Shown piece by piece: positions 1 to 7,685 of a stretch of 64,000 nt of DNA. Source of the stretch: a virus; IMG/VR virus record IMGVR_UViG_3300042569_002815, positions 50,162 to 114,161 of that record. One strand, 5' to 3'. The notes beneath the pieces were generated by a model that had not been told where the DNA came from, did not search any database, and saw nothing but the letters and a program-made list of their open reading frames with translations. Position 1 is the first letter of the stretch; each line of letters begins with the position of its first letter. A program made the position numbers and the translations under genes.

Positions 1-105
1 ATCAATTTCAATTAGTCTTTCGCCAGCATCATTAATTGTAAAAAGATATTCTGGTTGAACTAATTTAAGTTCACCAATTGGTTCTAAATTTTCGTGATTG
101 TCCAT
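1..105 (-). CDS. Hypothetical protein, 3' part cut by window edge
   Basis: An open frame starts with ATG at 105 and runs off the window start after 35 codons (begins MDNHENLEPIGEL). No family is recognised from this piece. It lies downstream of the terminator at 161-180, so it starts its own transcript. The upstream region is AT-rich without a Shine-Dalgarno sequence, like most genes here. Confidence 0.55.
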   Translation of the reverse strand, partial: MDNHENLEPIGELKLVQPEYLFTINDAGERLIEID

Positions 106-160
106 TATAGTAGGTTTAAGATATTTTACTATAGTTAATTACCAAAGTTTATGCATAAAA

Positions 161-180
161 AAAGCTGCCCGAAAGCAGCT
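161..180 (-). terminator. Rho-independent terminator
   Basis: Perfect stem AAGCTGC/GCAGCTT with a six-base loop, followed on the minus strand by a T tract. It ends the transcript of the 218-757 gene. Confidence 0.8.
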
Positions 181-217
181 TATTTAGAGTTGGAGCTCTA
201 GGTTCCAAAGGAATCCT

Positions 218-757
218 TTATTGTTTTTTCTTCTCAATATCAGAAGAAATTTTCTTTTTAAGTTGTTTAATTGAATTTAAGGCTTTACTATTATCAGGTC
301 TTGTCTCAATTATAGTTGGTTCAGGTTCATCTGGTATTATTGAATATGCAACTTGAATAGTATCTTCAGTTGAGCTAGGCGAGCGTCTTATCATTCGATT
401 GCTAGTTTCTGCTCGTTTCTCAGTTCTAGTAATAGTGGTTTGTCCACGTTCCATTTCAATTTCAATTGAAGTAATAATGCCAAGAATTTCCTTTTCTTTT
501 GCAATTAAGTCATTTGTACAGCTACGTTGATTGTCTAATACTTGTTGTGTTAATTCTCCAACTCGTGAATTTAATTCAAAGATTTCAGTTTTTTGACGAT
601 TTACCTTAAGGTTGAGTTCGTCATGATCCATTGTAACACTATCAAATAGGCGTGGGCCAACTGTCATTAGTGTTATAGCAATTAGTAAAAATACCAGGGC
701 AAAAAGTCTCTGCCCTGGCGTAATTGTAGTTAATATGTCTTTAATGTACTTAATCAT
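218..757 (-). CDS. Membrane-anchored coiled-coil protein, spanin-like
   Basis: 179 aa. One transmembrane segment at about residues 18-36 (LFALVFLLIAITL) is followed by a long charged helix rich in E, K, N and Q (about 45-105), then a low-complexity basic tail. A short N-terminal anchor plus periplasmic coiled coil is the layout of an inner-membrane spanin (Rz type), and the gene sits in a block of cell-wall genes. No sequence-level family match is recognised, so the role rests on topology and neighbours. Its ATG overlaps the stop of the upstream gene (TAATG), suggesting coupled translation. Confidence 0.6.
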   Translation of the reverse strand: MIKYIKDILTTITPGQRLFALVFLLIAITLMTVGPRLFDSVTMDHDELNLKVNRQKTEIFELNSRVGELTQQVLDNQRSCTNDLIAKEKEILGIITSIEIEMERGQTTITRTEKRAETSNRMIRRSPSSTEDTIQVAYSIIPDEPEPTIIETRPDNSKALNSIKQLKKKISSDIEKKKQ

Positions 758-1350
758 TATACAATATCCTTAGACTCAATTAGAGTGTAAGTAAATGATT
801 TACCGTGAATCCCTGCAGCTTTTCTACAGAGAGCCATAAAATCTTCAAACTCAGCCGCCTTTTTAAATACTTGACATCCTTCTGACCAGTTTTCTACATA
901 GGTAGAATCTGCTCCAGCTTTATGGATGTTAATACCAAAAATACCTTCTTGAATTTTGTTTTCATCGTATTCTAGATCTTTGTCTGCATCACGATATACT
1001 TTTACAGGTTTTTGTTGCTTAAGAGCTTCATACTTACCTTGGTGTAAACCTAGTGTATGCGAACCTCTATATTGACCTTCAACAAGTCTAGCAACTCCTG
1101 CTGCATTATGGTATTCCATAACACCCTTTTTACCTGGATCGGTTGTGGCCATCCAGCAATGAGATTTCCATTCGCCTCCTAGTTTATATGATACTGTAAT
1201 GCAATCATCGAATGCATTTGTAACTTTTTGACCAGTTGCTGAATTTCTAACTCCAACAATATTAAGATCATAGTCCTTTGCACCTTCAAACCAAACATAT
1301 CCCTTTGATTTTACTGCATTTTCAATCTGTTCTCTAGTGTAACAACTCAT
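757..1350 (-). CDS. L,D-transpeptidase (YkuD)-like protein
   Basis: 197 aa. The C-terminal part has GINIHKAG at residues 139-146 and, after about ten residues, SEGCQVF (156-162). This matches the His...Ser-x-Gly-Cys active-site layout of the YkuD fold, with His143 and Cys159 as likely catalytic residues. Family members cut or form peptidoglycan peptide cross-links. There is no signal peptide, so it would need a holin for export if it acts in lysis. The last motif residues (Q-V) differ from the usual H/R-N, so divergence or a changed substrate is possible. Upstream sequence is A-rich with no Shine-Dalgarno. Confidence 0.65.
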   Translation of the reverse strand: MSCYTREQIENAVKSKGYVWFEGAKDYDLNIVGVRNSATGQKVTNAFDDCITVSYKLGGEWKSHCWMATTDPGKKGVMEYHNAAGVARLVEGQYRGSHTLGLHQGKYEALKQQKPVKVYRDADKDLEYDENKIQEGIFGINIHKAGADSTYVENWSEGCQVFKKAAEFEDFMALCRKAAGIHGKSFTYTLIESKDIV

Positions 1351-1368
1351 AATTTAAAAAATTTATTT

Positions 1369-2613
1369 TTATCTAAACCAATTTTTAGGATTGGCTTTCT
1401 TTGCGGCCTTTTCTAATTCTCTAGCGGCTTTATTTGCTGCATCTTCTGCCGCTCTTGCTGCTTGTTCAGCAGCTCGCTTAGTTGCTTCAGCTGCGCGTTG
1501 AGCTTCTACTGCAGCAACTCTAGCTGCCTCATCTGCTACTCGTTTAGCCTCAGCAGCTTGTCTTTCAATTTCTCTAGCTGCAGCTGCTGCTTGTTCATCA
1601 GCAATACGTTTAGCTTCTGCTGCTTGCTTTCTAGCTTCTTCGGCTGCAGCCTTTGCAATACGATCCGCTTCTTCCGCGGCTCTTTGTGCTTCAGCTGCGG
1701 CAAGTTCTGCTGCTTTCTTAGCTTCCTCAGCCGCGATTTCAGCTTGTTTATGAGCCTCTTCTGCTGCTGCTTTTGCAATTTCATCTGCATTATTTGCAAG
1801 ATCAATTGCTGGATTTAAGTCTAAATCAACATTAATATCAGCATCCAAACCTACTAATAAGGCGGCTTCTCCACTAATACCAATTGAAACTTCTCCATCA
1901 TTATATGTTGCATGAGCTTCACCTTCAACTCCAACCTGAACTCCGATACTTGCACCAACTTCAGCGCTTGCATCCGCATTACCAATTGGAGTATCAATAC
2001 CAGCAGATCCGCCAGCTTCAACTCCTGCTCCAGCTCCAGCCATTGCGCCACCACCTACGTCAACTCCATGCTCTCCAACTGAGGCATGTCCTTCAACTCC
2101 AGCATGTGCTTCAGCATAAGCTCCAGCATGACCTTCAGCGTCTGCTCCAACTTTAACTTCTCCAAGTGGAGTGTCTAATCCAGCTTCAGCATGGGCTTCA
2201 GCGCTAGCTTCAACTTCTACCCTAGCATCAACGCTAGCTCCAGCTTCGACTACTGCATCTGTTCCATTCCAACCTGCTTGGGCATGAGCTTCAGCATTTG
2301 CTTCTGCGCTTGCATGAGCCTCTGCATGAGCATCTGTTTCAGCTTCAACACTTACTCCTCCACCTAGTTCTTGACTAGCATGAGCTTCAGCGTTTGTTTC
2401 TGCTGATACTTCGGCACTTACGTGAGCCTCAGCTCCAGCATATGCCATTCCACCATCAATACCAGCTTCAGCACTTGCGCTTGCTTCAGCGTGTGCATCG
2501 TATGAGGCATCAGCGCTTGCGCCAACTTCTTCATTACCAGTTTGTGTAGATACTGAATCAGAAATTTCTACTGAAACTTCTGCCTCTACCTTAACTTCTT
2601 GAGTGTTTTCCAT
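1369..2613 (-). CDS. Ala/Glu/His-rich repeat protein
   Basis: 414 aa of two low-complexity halves. Residues about 30-265 are degenerate short repeats of the type AEAHAS/AGAEAH with many Gly and His. Residues about 280-405 are a charged Ala-rich coiled coil (repeats such as AEEARKQAAEAKRIA) ending in a basic tail that closes with NPKNWFR. No signal peptide or known domain. The first half could form a beta-solenoid or fibrous shaft, the second half a rod. Frame shadows on both strands are artefacts of its GCT/GCA-rich codons. Possibly a structural or fibre-related protein; no function can be assigned. Confidence 0.8.
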   Translation of the reverse strand: MENTQEVKVEAEVSVEISDSVSTQTGNEEVGASADASYDAHAEASASAEAGIDGGMAYAGAEAHVSAEVSAETNAEAHASQELGGGVSVEAETDAHAEAHASAEANAEAHAQAGWNGTDAVVEAGASVDARVEVEASAEAHAEAGLDTPLGEVKVGADAEGHAGAYAEAHAGVEGHASVGEHGVDVGGGAMAGAGAGVEAGGSAGIDTPIGNADASAEVGASIGVQVGVEGEAHATYNDGEVSIGISGEAALLVGLDADINVDLDLNPAIDLANNADEIAKAAAEEAHKQAEIAAEEAKKAAELAAAEAQRAAEEADRIAKAAAEEARKQAAEAKRIADEQAAAAAREIERQAAEAKRVADEAARVAAVEAQRAAEATKRAAEQAARAAEDAANKAARELEKAAKKANPKNWFR

Positions 2614-2621
2614 TTTTTATA

Positions 2622-2930
2622 TTATTTGTTTTTTAACTCTTGAATTGCATCTTCAACATACTTATCGCGTTGATCCTGTAAATACTTGATTCGTTCTAGC
2701 ATATCTTCCTTATCTTCCTTTGCTGTTTGTTGAATATAAGTTTTTTGTTCTTCGTACAGCTTTTGCCAATATGCAACACGCTCTTCCATCATTACGCCCT
2801 GATACCAAATAACACCTACCATCAATATAATAGTAAAGGATTGTTCCTTTAGCTTTGAAAAGAATGTATCAGCAAATCCACTAACTGGACTCTGGTTTTC
2901 TGCCATTAGATTTTTATCTTTTTCCTTCAT
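2622..2930 (-). CDS. Small membrane protein with coiled coil
   Basis: 102 aa. One hydrophobic segment at about residues 31-46 (FTIILMVGVIWYQGV) followed by a charged coiled coil to the C-terminus. A second ATG (MAENQ, codon 9) would remove the overlap with the upstream gene, and either start is possible. By position in the lysis block and topology it could be a holin or spanin component; not recognised by sequence. Confidence 0.65.
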   Translation of the reverse strand: MKEKDKNLMAENQSPVSGFADTFFSKLKEQSFTIILMVGVIWYQGVMMEERVAYWQKLYEEQKTYIQQTAKEDKEDMLERIKYLQDQRDKYVEDAIQELKNK

Positions 2931-3297
2931 GAACCACCTTTAATCCATGGTTTCGGTCAATATACATGTATTCACATGACACTAAACCAAATTGTTCAAA
3001 GTGATCTAAAACTTCATCTGCTGAAAATTCAGAACAAGAGTAAATATCAAATTGAAAAAATGCTGGGTCGGCTTTATCCCAAACGTGAATGGCTGCATGT
3101 GATGTAGCTAAGGTAACTGTACCAGTAATACCTTCATTGCCAGGTTCATCTACATAAATTGAAGTTGGACCGGCTACAACAACCATTCTTACTTTTTTAA
3201 CAAGATCAGTTAGCCACTGATTTAAAATATCTTCATCTTTTGGAGGGTTTTGGATATAGCCTCTTACCAAAAGATGAAGATGATTAGGAGTGAACAT
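2914..3297 (-). CDS. speD: S-adenosylmethionine decarboxylase-like protein
   Basis: 127 aa, the size of bacterial AdoMet decarboxylase proenzymes. The pattern TSHAAIHVW (65-73) and DIYSC (84-88) aligns with the family signature. Ser66 would become the pyruvoyl group, with His71 and Cys88 at the spacing of the catalytic His and Cys in the Thermotoga enzyme. The residue before the processing serine is Thr rather than the usual Glu, so self-cleavage may be altered. The reaction makes decarboxylated AdoMet for spermidine synthesis; polyamines neutralise packaged DNA. No aminopropyltransferase is visible nearby. An SD-like GAGGA lies upstream, unusual in this genome. Confidence 0.75.
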   Translation of the reverse strand: MFTPNHLHLLVRGYIQNPPKDEDILNQWLTDLVKKVRMVVVAGPTSIYVDEPGNEGITGTVTLATSHAAIHVWDKADPAFFQFDIYSCSEFSADEVLDHFEQFGLVSCEYMYIDRNHGLKVVHEGKR

Positions 3298-3315
3298 TTT
3301 AAAATTCCTCGAAAA

Positions 3316-4152
3316 TTATTTTAATAGATTGTAATATTCGTTAAAGTGTTTAATACGATCATCAAGACCAATTGTACCACCATTAACTCTTTTAGTTACA
3401 GCAGTAACGGTTGCAGTATCTGCACCTTTATCGCAAATTGACCAAAGTTTATTTGAATCAAAAAAGAATGCTGCAGAAGCTAAAGGATATTTAGTTGCAA
3501 CTAGGTCTGGATTAGCTACAGTATCTTCACCAATAAACTTAGCGAAATTTGTGTAGTTTGATTTTCCAGTTAATTGAATATAACCACGACCGCGGAATTT
3601 GAAACCATCTTTAGATGCTTCATTACCATTACCCATACGATCTGCATAAACTCTTGAAGCAATTTTCTCAGGATTACGAGCATAAGACTCATTTAGGTTA
3701 CCTGGGAAATATTTACCAAAGATTTTTTTAAGACCATCTGCTGAATAATTAACATTTTCGCTAACGGCTTTAAATCCGCCACTTTCGTGACCACACTGTG
3801 CTAAGAAGTGAGCTAAACGCAAAGGAGTAGTAATATTAAATTTAGCAGCAGTATCAGGAATTTGCGCAAGAACTGCATCTGGTACATGACCTTTAAGCGC
3901 AGCTAATTTAAAAGAAGATGGTGGAATTGCGGCAGCAGGGGCTGCAGCTACAGGAGCAGCTGATTCGCTAATACCTAATTTTGCAAGTGTAGCAGGTCCA
4001 GCAATACCATCAGCAGTAAGACCGTTTGCGGTTTGCCATGCTTTTAATTTTGCTTCTGTACCAGGACCAAATGATCCATCGGCACCTGCACCTAATTTTT
4101 CTTGAAGTTTTTTAACTAAGTCTCCGGTAGAACCGATTTTAAGTACTGACAT
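3316..4152 (-). CDS. Endolysin: peptidoglycan-binding domain plus GH19 domain
   Basis: 278 aa. Residues 1-60 are a PG_binding_1 repeat (IGSTGDLVKKLQEKL, DGSFGPGT, DGIAGPAT). After an Ala/Pro linker, residues about 80-278 are a glycoside hydrolase family 19 (chitinase-fold lysozyme) domain with AHFLAQCGHESGGF, catalytic Glu123, and the conserved RGRGYIQLTGKSNY stretch. It would cleave the glycan backbone of peptidoglycan at lysis. No signal peptide, so release depends on a holin; the next gene downstream is holin-like. Full length for the family. Confidence 0.93.
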   Translation of the reverse strand: MSVLKIGSTGDLVKKLQEKLGAGADGSFGPGTEAKLKAWQTANGLTADGIAGPATLAKLGISESAAPVAAAPAAAIPPSSFKLAALKGHVPDAVLAQIPDTAAKFNITTPLRLAHFLAQCGHESGGFKAVSENVNYSADGLKKIFGKYFPGNLNESYARNPEKIASRVYADRMGNGNEASKDGFKFRGRGYIQLTGKSNYTNFAKFIGEDTVANPDLVATKYPLASAAFFFDSNKLWSICDKGADTATVTAVTKRVNGGTIGLDDRIKHFNEYYNLLK

Positions 4153-4163
4153 TTTGTTAAGTT

Positions 4164-4559
4164 TTATTTTTTAAAGAATAATTCAAAGATGATTCCAATA
4201 AGTGCAGCGAAAATAATCCACATTGCTTTGTTAATACCGTCTTTCCACTTATTAACTTCATTAAGCACTTCAAACTTTTCGCGCATGCTTTTTTCATTAT
4301 CCTCTCTAAATTGAGTGTTTTTGTTTACTCTAACTACAACTCCTGTTTCAGGGTCAAGTAGGAGTTTTTTAATTTGACTAATGTCATCATGCAACTTTTC
4401 GTGAGATTCCTCAATTGCCTCAACCTTTTCTTGAATAATCTTTAGTTCACCATTGGGCATATGCTTACGGATATGGTCCAGTGCACCAAGGATTTCGTCC
4501 ATCATTTGGCTAACCTCTTCGTTATTGCTTTTTCGACGTCTGATAGGCTGATCTGACAT
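4164..4559 (-). CDS. Holin-like protein (C-terminal anchor, XhlA-like topology)
   Basis: 131 aa. A charged, mostly helical cytoplasmic part (about 1-108) is followed by one strongly hydrophobic C-terminal segment (AMWIIFAALIGIIFELFF) and two lysines. This layout resembles XhlA-type haemolysin/holin partners. It lies directly downstream of the GH19 endolysin on the same strand with a gap of only 4 nt, which supports a lysis role. No direct sequence match is claimed. Confidence 0.65.
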   Translation of the reverse strand: MSDQPIRRRKSNNEEVSQMMDEILGALDHIRKHMPNGELKIIQEKVEAIEESHEKLHDDISQIKKLLLDPETGVVVRVNKNTQFREDNEKSMREKFEVLNEVNKWKDGINKAMWIIFAALIGIIFELFFKK

Positions 4560-4580
4560 TTACTGTGTTCTAATTTTTTA

Positions 4581-4820
4581 TTAAGCTGTAGGTTCTTCTA
4601 GCATTTGAAGACCTTCTTCCCCTTGACCAGGTTCAACTGCAGGCTGTTCCATACTAGGTGCCATAGCTGGTTCAGCTTGAGGCATCATAGGCTCTTCCAT
4701 TGGTTGCTCTTGAGCAATTGGCATCTCTGGTTGCATCTCTGGTTGCATAGCTGGCATTGCATCAACTTGAGGTTGATCTTTTGCTACGAACTCATCGAAA
4801 CTCATGATACGATTATCCAT
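4581..4820 (-). CDS. Pro/Glu/Met-rich small protein with capsid-leader-like start
   Basis: 79 aa. The start (MDNRIMSFDEFVAKD) resembles the capsid-targeting leaders seen elsewhere in this window, but lacks the final (I/L/V)-x-E, having VAK instead. The rest is low complexity with repeats such as MQPEMQPEM and many P, E, M and Q, so probably disordered. A TATAAATAA late promoter lies 20 nt upstream. Plausibly a head-associated or scaffold-like small protein; not assigned. Confidence 0.65.
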   Translation of the reverse strand: MDNRIMSFDEFVAKDQPQVDAMPAMQPEMQPEMPIAQEQPMEEPMMPQAEPAMAPSMEQPAVEPGQGEEGLQMLEEPTA

Positions 4821-4840
4821 TGTTTTCGGTTTTATTTTTG

Positions 4841-4849
4841 TTATTTATA
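4841..4849 (-). promoter_or_regulatory. T4-like late promoter TATAAATAA
   Basis: Exact match to the T4 late core TATAAATA, 20 nt before the start of the 4581-4820 gene. Confidence 0.65.
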
Positions 4850-4854
4850 CGCCA

Positions 4855-4885
4855 GGAAAAAAGAAAAAGGGCCGAATGGCCCTTT
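4855..4885 (-). terminator. Rho-independent terminator
   Basis: Eight-pair stem AAAGGGCC/GGCCCTTT with a four-base loop, then a T-rich run on the minus strand. It closes the 4909-5292 gene; the plus-strand copy lacks a T run. Confidence 0.8.
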
Positions 4886-4908
4886 AAAAAATGTTGATTT
4901 GTGTAATA

Positions 4909-5292
4909 TTAGAATCCTTGTTCACGACGTAATTGATCTTCATCGTGATCCATTTGAATTTTAGTCATTCTGTCCATTTCCTCATCACTAATAGATTTAT
5001 TAAATACAATTCTAGGGTACCAATATCTATCATCATCACTATCAAATTCATTATATGATTGATCTTTGTCAACTGAATATCCTTGAGATTCAACCCATTG
5101 CATCATTTGCGAAAATTCTTCAGGATGAATATCGCCTCTAACCTGAATAGTAATTTTACCATGAGTAGAATAAGTATCAGAATAAGCTCTAACACCAAAT
5201 TGCTCGCTAAAGTCCTTACCTAATTGTTCTTCTTGATATTCTCCATATGATTCGTTAACATATTGACTAAATGGTTTAATGTGTTTTGACAT
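4909..5292 (-). CDS. Predicted internal head protein (capsid leader VNE)
   Basis: 127 aa from MSKHIKPFSQYVNES. This internal ATG, three codons after an upstream one, is chosen because it puts the leader at the very N-terminus as in the related genes. The leader fits the T4 internal-protein pattern, with cleavage predicted after Glu12. The remainder is acidic (EFDSDDDRYWYPR) with no recognised domain. A GATAAATAA late promoter lies 19 nt upstream of this start and a terminator follows the gene, so it is a single late transcription unit. Confidence 0.8.
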   Translation of the reverse strand: MSKHIKPFSQYVNESYGEYQEEQLGKDFSEQFGVRAYSDTYSTHGKITIQVRGDIHPEEFSQMMQWVESQGYSVDKDQSYNEFDSDDDRYWYPRIVFNKSISDEEMDRMTKIQMDHDEDQLRREQGF

Positions 5293-5311
5293 TATTTGCA
5301 AATAATTTTTA

Positions 5312-5320
5312 TTATTTATC
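5312..5320 (-). promoter_or_regulatory. T4-like late promoter GATAAATAA
   Basis: Late-type octamer upstream of the 4909-5292 leader gene, placed between it and the terminator of the tRNA-Ser unit. Confidence 0.65.
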
Positions 5321-5324
5321 TAAA

Positions 5325-5353
5325 AAGAAAAAAGGAGAATCTTTCGATTCTCC
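5325..5353 (-). terminator. Rho-independent terminator
   Basis: Stem GGAGAATC/GATTCTCC capped on the minus strand by a GAAA tetraloop, then a T run. It ends the tRNA-Ser transcript. Confidence 0.85.
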
Positions 5354-5357
5354 TTTG

Positions 5358-5442
5358 CGGAGGCGGTAGGATTCGAACCTACGGAACCTTTCAGTTCAAC
5401 AGTTTTCAAGACTGCCGCGATCGACCACTCTGCCACACCTCC
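5358..5442 (-). tRNA. tRNA-Ser(TGA)
   Basis: Class II cloverleaf with a long variable arm. Anticodon loop CTTGAAA gives TGA; the T loop is standard and the discriminator is G. CCA is not encoded. Confidence 0.95.
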
Positions 5443-5455
5443 AATTAAATATAAC

Positions 5456-5683
5456 TTACCTATTTACTATCATTTCATGCATTCGGTTAAGATCAGAGTT
5501 ATCATATATTAGGATCTTTTCATCTCCAACTCGACCGACTGCCCTTAATCCGCAACCTTCACAAATAATTCCGTCTTGATAGTGTTCATCCATCAGACTA
5601 CCAAAAATTTGATCTGTGTCGATGTCTGGTGGAAACTCATCTCCCCACATTTCAGGGGCGCATTTATCACAAAATTCTGCCAT
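5456..5683 (-). CDS. Small protein with two CxxC pairs
   Basis: 75 aa. CDKC (residues 5-8) and CEGC (41-44) suggest a small zinc-binding fold; the rest is acidic. It lies just upstream of tRNA-Ser in transcription order and just downstream of a 34-aa gene. Family not recognised. Confidence 0.7.
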   Translation of the reverse strand: MAEFCDKCAPEMWGDEFPPDIDTDQIFGSLMDEHYQDGIICEGCGLRAVGRVGDEKILIYDNSDLNRMHEMIVNR

Positions 5684-5686
5684 AGT

Positions 5687-5791
5687 TTAAAATTTACCCC
5701 ATTGGGATTTATGTCTATTTTCTTCGGCTATCTTGAATCCAAGTAGAATCTCTTTAACGATAGCTTTAATTTTAGTTATTATATTTTTCAT
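5687..5791 (-). CDS. Microprotein, 34 aa
   Basis: Starts MKNIITKIKAIVKEILLGFK and ends with a polar tail. The first 20 residues form an amphipathic, basic helix. Its ATG overlaps the stop of the GuaB-like gene (ATGA), typical of translational coupling, which supports it as a real gene. Function unknown. Confidence 0.6.
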   Translation of the reverse strand: MKNIITKIKAIVKEILLGFKIAEENRHKSQWGKF

Positions 5792-6861
5792 AATAGGTGA
5801 GGTTTTGCTTCTGTTTGACCAGCATTAGTTATTTGTACCCATTTTGGATGGAAAGTTGCAAGCGATTCTGCTCCGGCATAAGAAAGAGCAGATTTTACTC
5901 CATCAATTAGGCCTTCTACAATAAACTTAACTCCGCCTTTAAAAGGAACAATAGTAGATTCTCCTTCAACATTACGCTGAGCTTGACCGTGAACTGTTTT
6001 AGTTTCTAATGAGGCTGCTCCTCTATATCGCTTATACAAACCAGTTGACTTTTCAACAATTTGACCTGGACTTTCTGAAGTTCCAGCTAGGAGAGAGCCT
6101 AACATTACTGTACTTGCGCCTAGTGCTAGGGCTTTTGCAATATCTCCGCTAGTTTTAATTCCGCCGTCTGCCATTACTGGAGTTTTTGCAACTGCAACAA
6201 TATCATTAACACAGGTTACGTTTGGAATTCCAAATCCAGTTTTAATTCGCGTTGTGCAAAGGGATCCTCCACCAATTCCAACTCGCAAACCATCTGCTCC
6301 CCATGATTCTAAATCTTGAGCTGCTTCTGCAGTTGCAATATTTCCTGCAATAATATCAACATGTTCTGGTAAATTTTCTTTACACCATTCAATCATGGAC
6401 TTTACATTTTTGTGATGGCCGTGTGCAACATCAATTAAGAGGATATTTGCACCAGCTTCCACTAGTGCTTTAGCTCTATCCATATCGCTTGCCATTACTC
6501 CGATTGCTGCCATAATTGGAACCTGTTTAATTTCAGCGTGCCAATCATCATACATAACTCCCCAATCTTCGTATGGTCCACCAAATCCATCGCCATAAAT
6601 TTTATGACTTAGCAGTTTAACCTGTTTAGCCTGCTCTTCAATTGGCATAAATCTGTGAATACAGCCGACTCCTCCTAAAAGAAACATTCTAAATGCCATT
6701 TCCAATTCGCACACAGTGTCCATTGGCGAAGCAACTAGAGGTCGCATTAAACCATAGCGGCGACTTACTAGAGTTTGTAAGTTAATGTTTTGACGACTTG
6801 AAACCTCTGAATAACCAGGTACAAGTTGAATATCGTCATATGTAAGGGCAATGCTATTCAT
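5788..6861 (-). CDS. guaB: IMP dehydrogenase / GMP reductase family enzyme without CBS domains
   Basis: 357 aa from MNSIALTYDDIQLVPGY; this start is chosen over an upstream ATG because the family N-terminus begins here. It overlaps the stop of the upstream gene by 8 nt. The catalytic loop GGGSLCTTRIKTG carries the active Cys, and VMADGGIKTSGDIAKALALGA is the phosphate-binding stretch. The CBS pair of most IMP dehydrogenases is absent, giving the length of GMP reductases. The flap carries YRGAAS, closer to the YRGMGS of IMP dehydrogenase. Either assignment puts it in guanine nucleotide supply; IMP dehydrogenase is favoured but not certain. Confidence 0.88.
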   Translation of the reverse strand: MNSIALTYDDIQLVPGYSEVSSRQNINLQTLVSRRYGLMRPLVASPMDTVCELEMAFRMFLLGGVGCIHRFMPIEEQAKQVKLLSHKIYGDGFGGPYEDWGVMYDDWHAEIKQVPIMAAIGVMASDMDRAKALVEAGANILLIDVAHGHHKNVKSMIEWCKENLPEHVDIIAGNIATAEAAQDLESWGADGLRVGIGGGSLCTTRIKTGFGIPNVTCVNDIVAVAKTPVMADGGIKTSGDIAKALALGASTVMLGSLLAGTSESPGQIVEKSTGLYKRYRGAASLETKTVHGQAQRNVEGESTIVPFKGGVKFIVEGLIDGVKSALSYAGAESLATFHPKWVQITNAGQTEAKPHLL

Positions 6862-7591
6862 TATCTGTAAATTTAATAAAGGTGATTTCATTTGTTTCGG
6901 GATTCCAGTCAAATGTTACTGGTTTGTTAGCATATTCGTAATATTCATTTAAGATTGATGCATTAAACCAGTGAGTGTGTCCATCAAACTTGTAACCAAA
7001 TCCTCCATGGATATGACCACAAACATGAATTTTAGGTTTGCGTTCAGCTGTATCAATATGATTTCTCAAAAGTGGACAACCTAAATTTGGTTCGTTATAT
7101 GGAGGACCACTCGTATCTAAATGACCTTGTGCAGGACCGTGTGTAACCAAAATATCAGTATCTTCTGGAATAGCTGCCCATTTAGCAGCTAACTCTTCTC
7201 CTTGACGAGGAAGATTAAATGCCCAGTGATGGAATTCTGGTTGCCAAGGGCTACCATAGATTTTAGCAGTTTTTACATTTGCATCATGCGCATCTCTATC
7301 TCCAACGATAATCCAATCGTCTTGCAAATAATCAATCCACTTATAAGAGCGAACAATCTCCATTGATTTCTCTGGAAAATCTTCAAACATTCTGTCATGA
7401 TTTCCTGCAATAAACACCTTATGGTCGTATTGGTCTAACCCATCAAACCATTTACAAAAACTTGTAATGTCTGGCGCATTTCTTCCAGAGTTCATAATAT
7501 CTCCAGCATGGATTAGTAAGTCTCCACCTGGTAAATCATGGGTTACCTCATGGTGTTTTGTGTGCGTGTCGCTAATTAGTGTAATTCTCAT
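6854..7591 (-). CDS. Calcineurin-like metallophosphoesterase
   Basis: 245 aa. All metal-binding motifs are present in order: DTH (8-10), GD near residue 31, GNHD, a TH and a GHIHGG motif near the C-terminus. The order and spacing resemble the 239AB/MPPED-type phosphoesterases. The substrate cannot be told from sequence; the family includes nucleotide phosphodiesterases. It has a GTATAATA promoter 32 nt upstream and overlaps the GuaB-like gene, so the two form an operon. Confidence 0.9.
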   Translation of the reverse strand: MRITLISDTHTKHHEVTHDLPGGDLLIHAGDIMNSGRNAPDITSFCKWFDGLDQYDHKVFIAGNHDRMFEDFPEKSMEIVRSYKWIDYLQDDWIIVGDRDAHDANVKTAKIYGSPWQPEFHHWAFNLPRQGEELAAKWAAIPEDTDILVTHGPAQGHLDTSGPPYNEPNLGCPLLRNHIDTAERKPKIHVCGHIHGGFGYKFDGHTHWFNASILNEYYEYANKPVTFDWNPETNEITFIKFTDNE

Positions 7592-7623
7592 TGATTGATT
7601 CTTTCTTATTTTTTACTTAATAC

Positions 7624-7631
7624 TATTATAC
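7624..7631 (-). promoter_or_regulatory. GTATAATA promoter element
   Basis: Octamer repeated before many non-late genes in this window; here 32 nt before the metallophosphoesterase start. Confidence 0.55.
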
Positions 7632-7660
7632 AAAAAAAGAGCAGTGATTATCTGCTCTTT
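7632..7660 (-). terminator. Rho-independent terminator
   Basis: Stem AAAGAGCAG/CTGCTCTTT with a seven-base loop, followed by a T run on the minus strand. It ends the 7686-8622 pair of leader genes. Confidence 0.8.
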
Positions 7661-7685
7661 CTTATATCTTCTATGTTTAATTTGG

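Noticed and set aside
1462-1818. Plus-strand frames across the Ala-rich repeat gene
   Set aside because: They mirror the GCT/GCA repeats of the minus-strand gene and have Ser/Cys/Phe-rich, biologically implausible compositions.
4581-4820. Counting the 4581-4820 and 38850-39107 genes as certain capsid-leader genes
   Set aside because: Their starts look alike but lack the (I/L/V)-x-E cleavage end.
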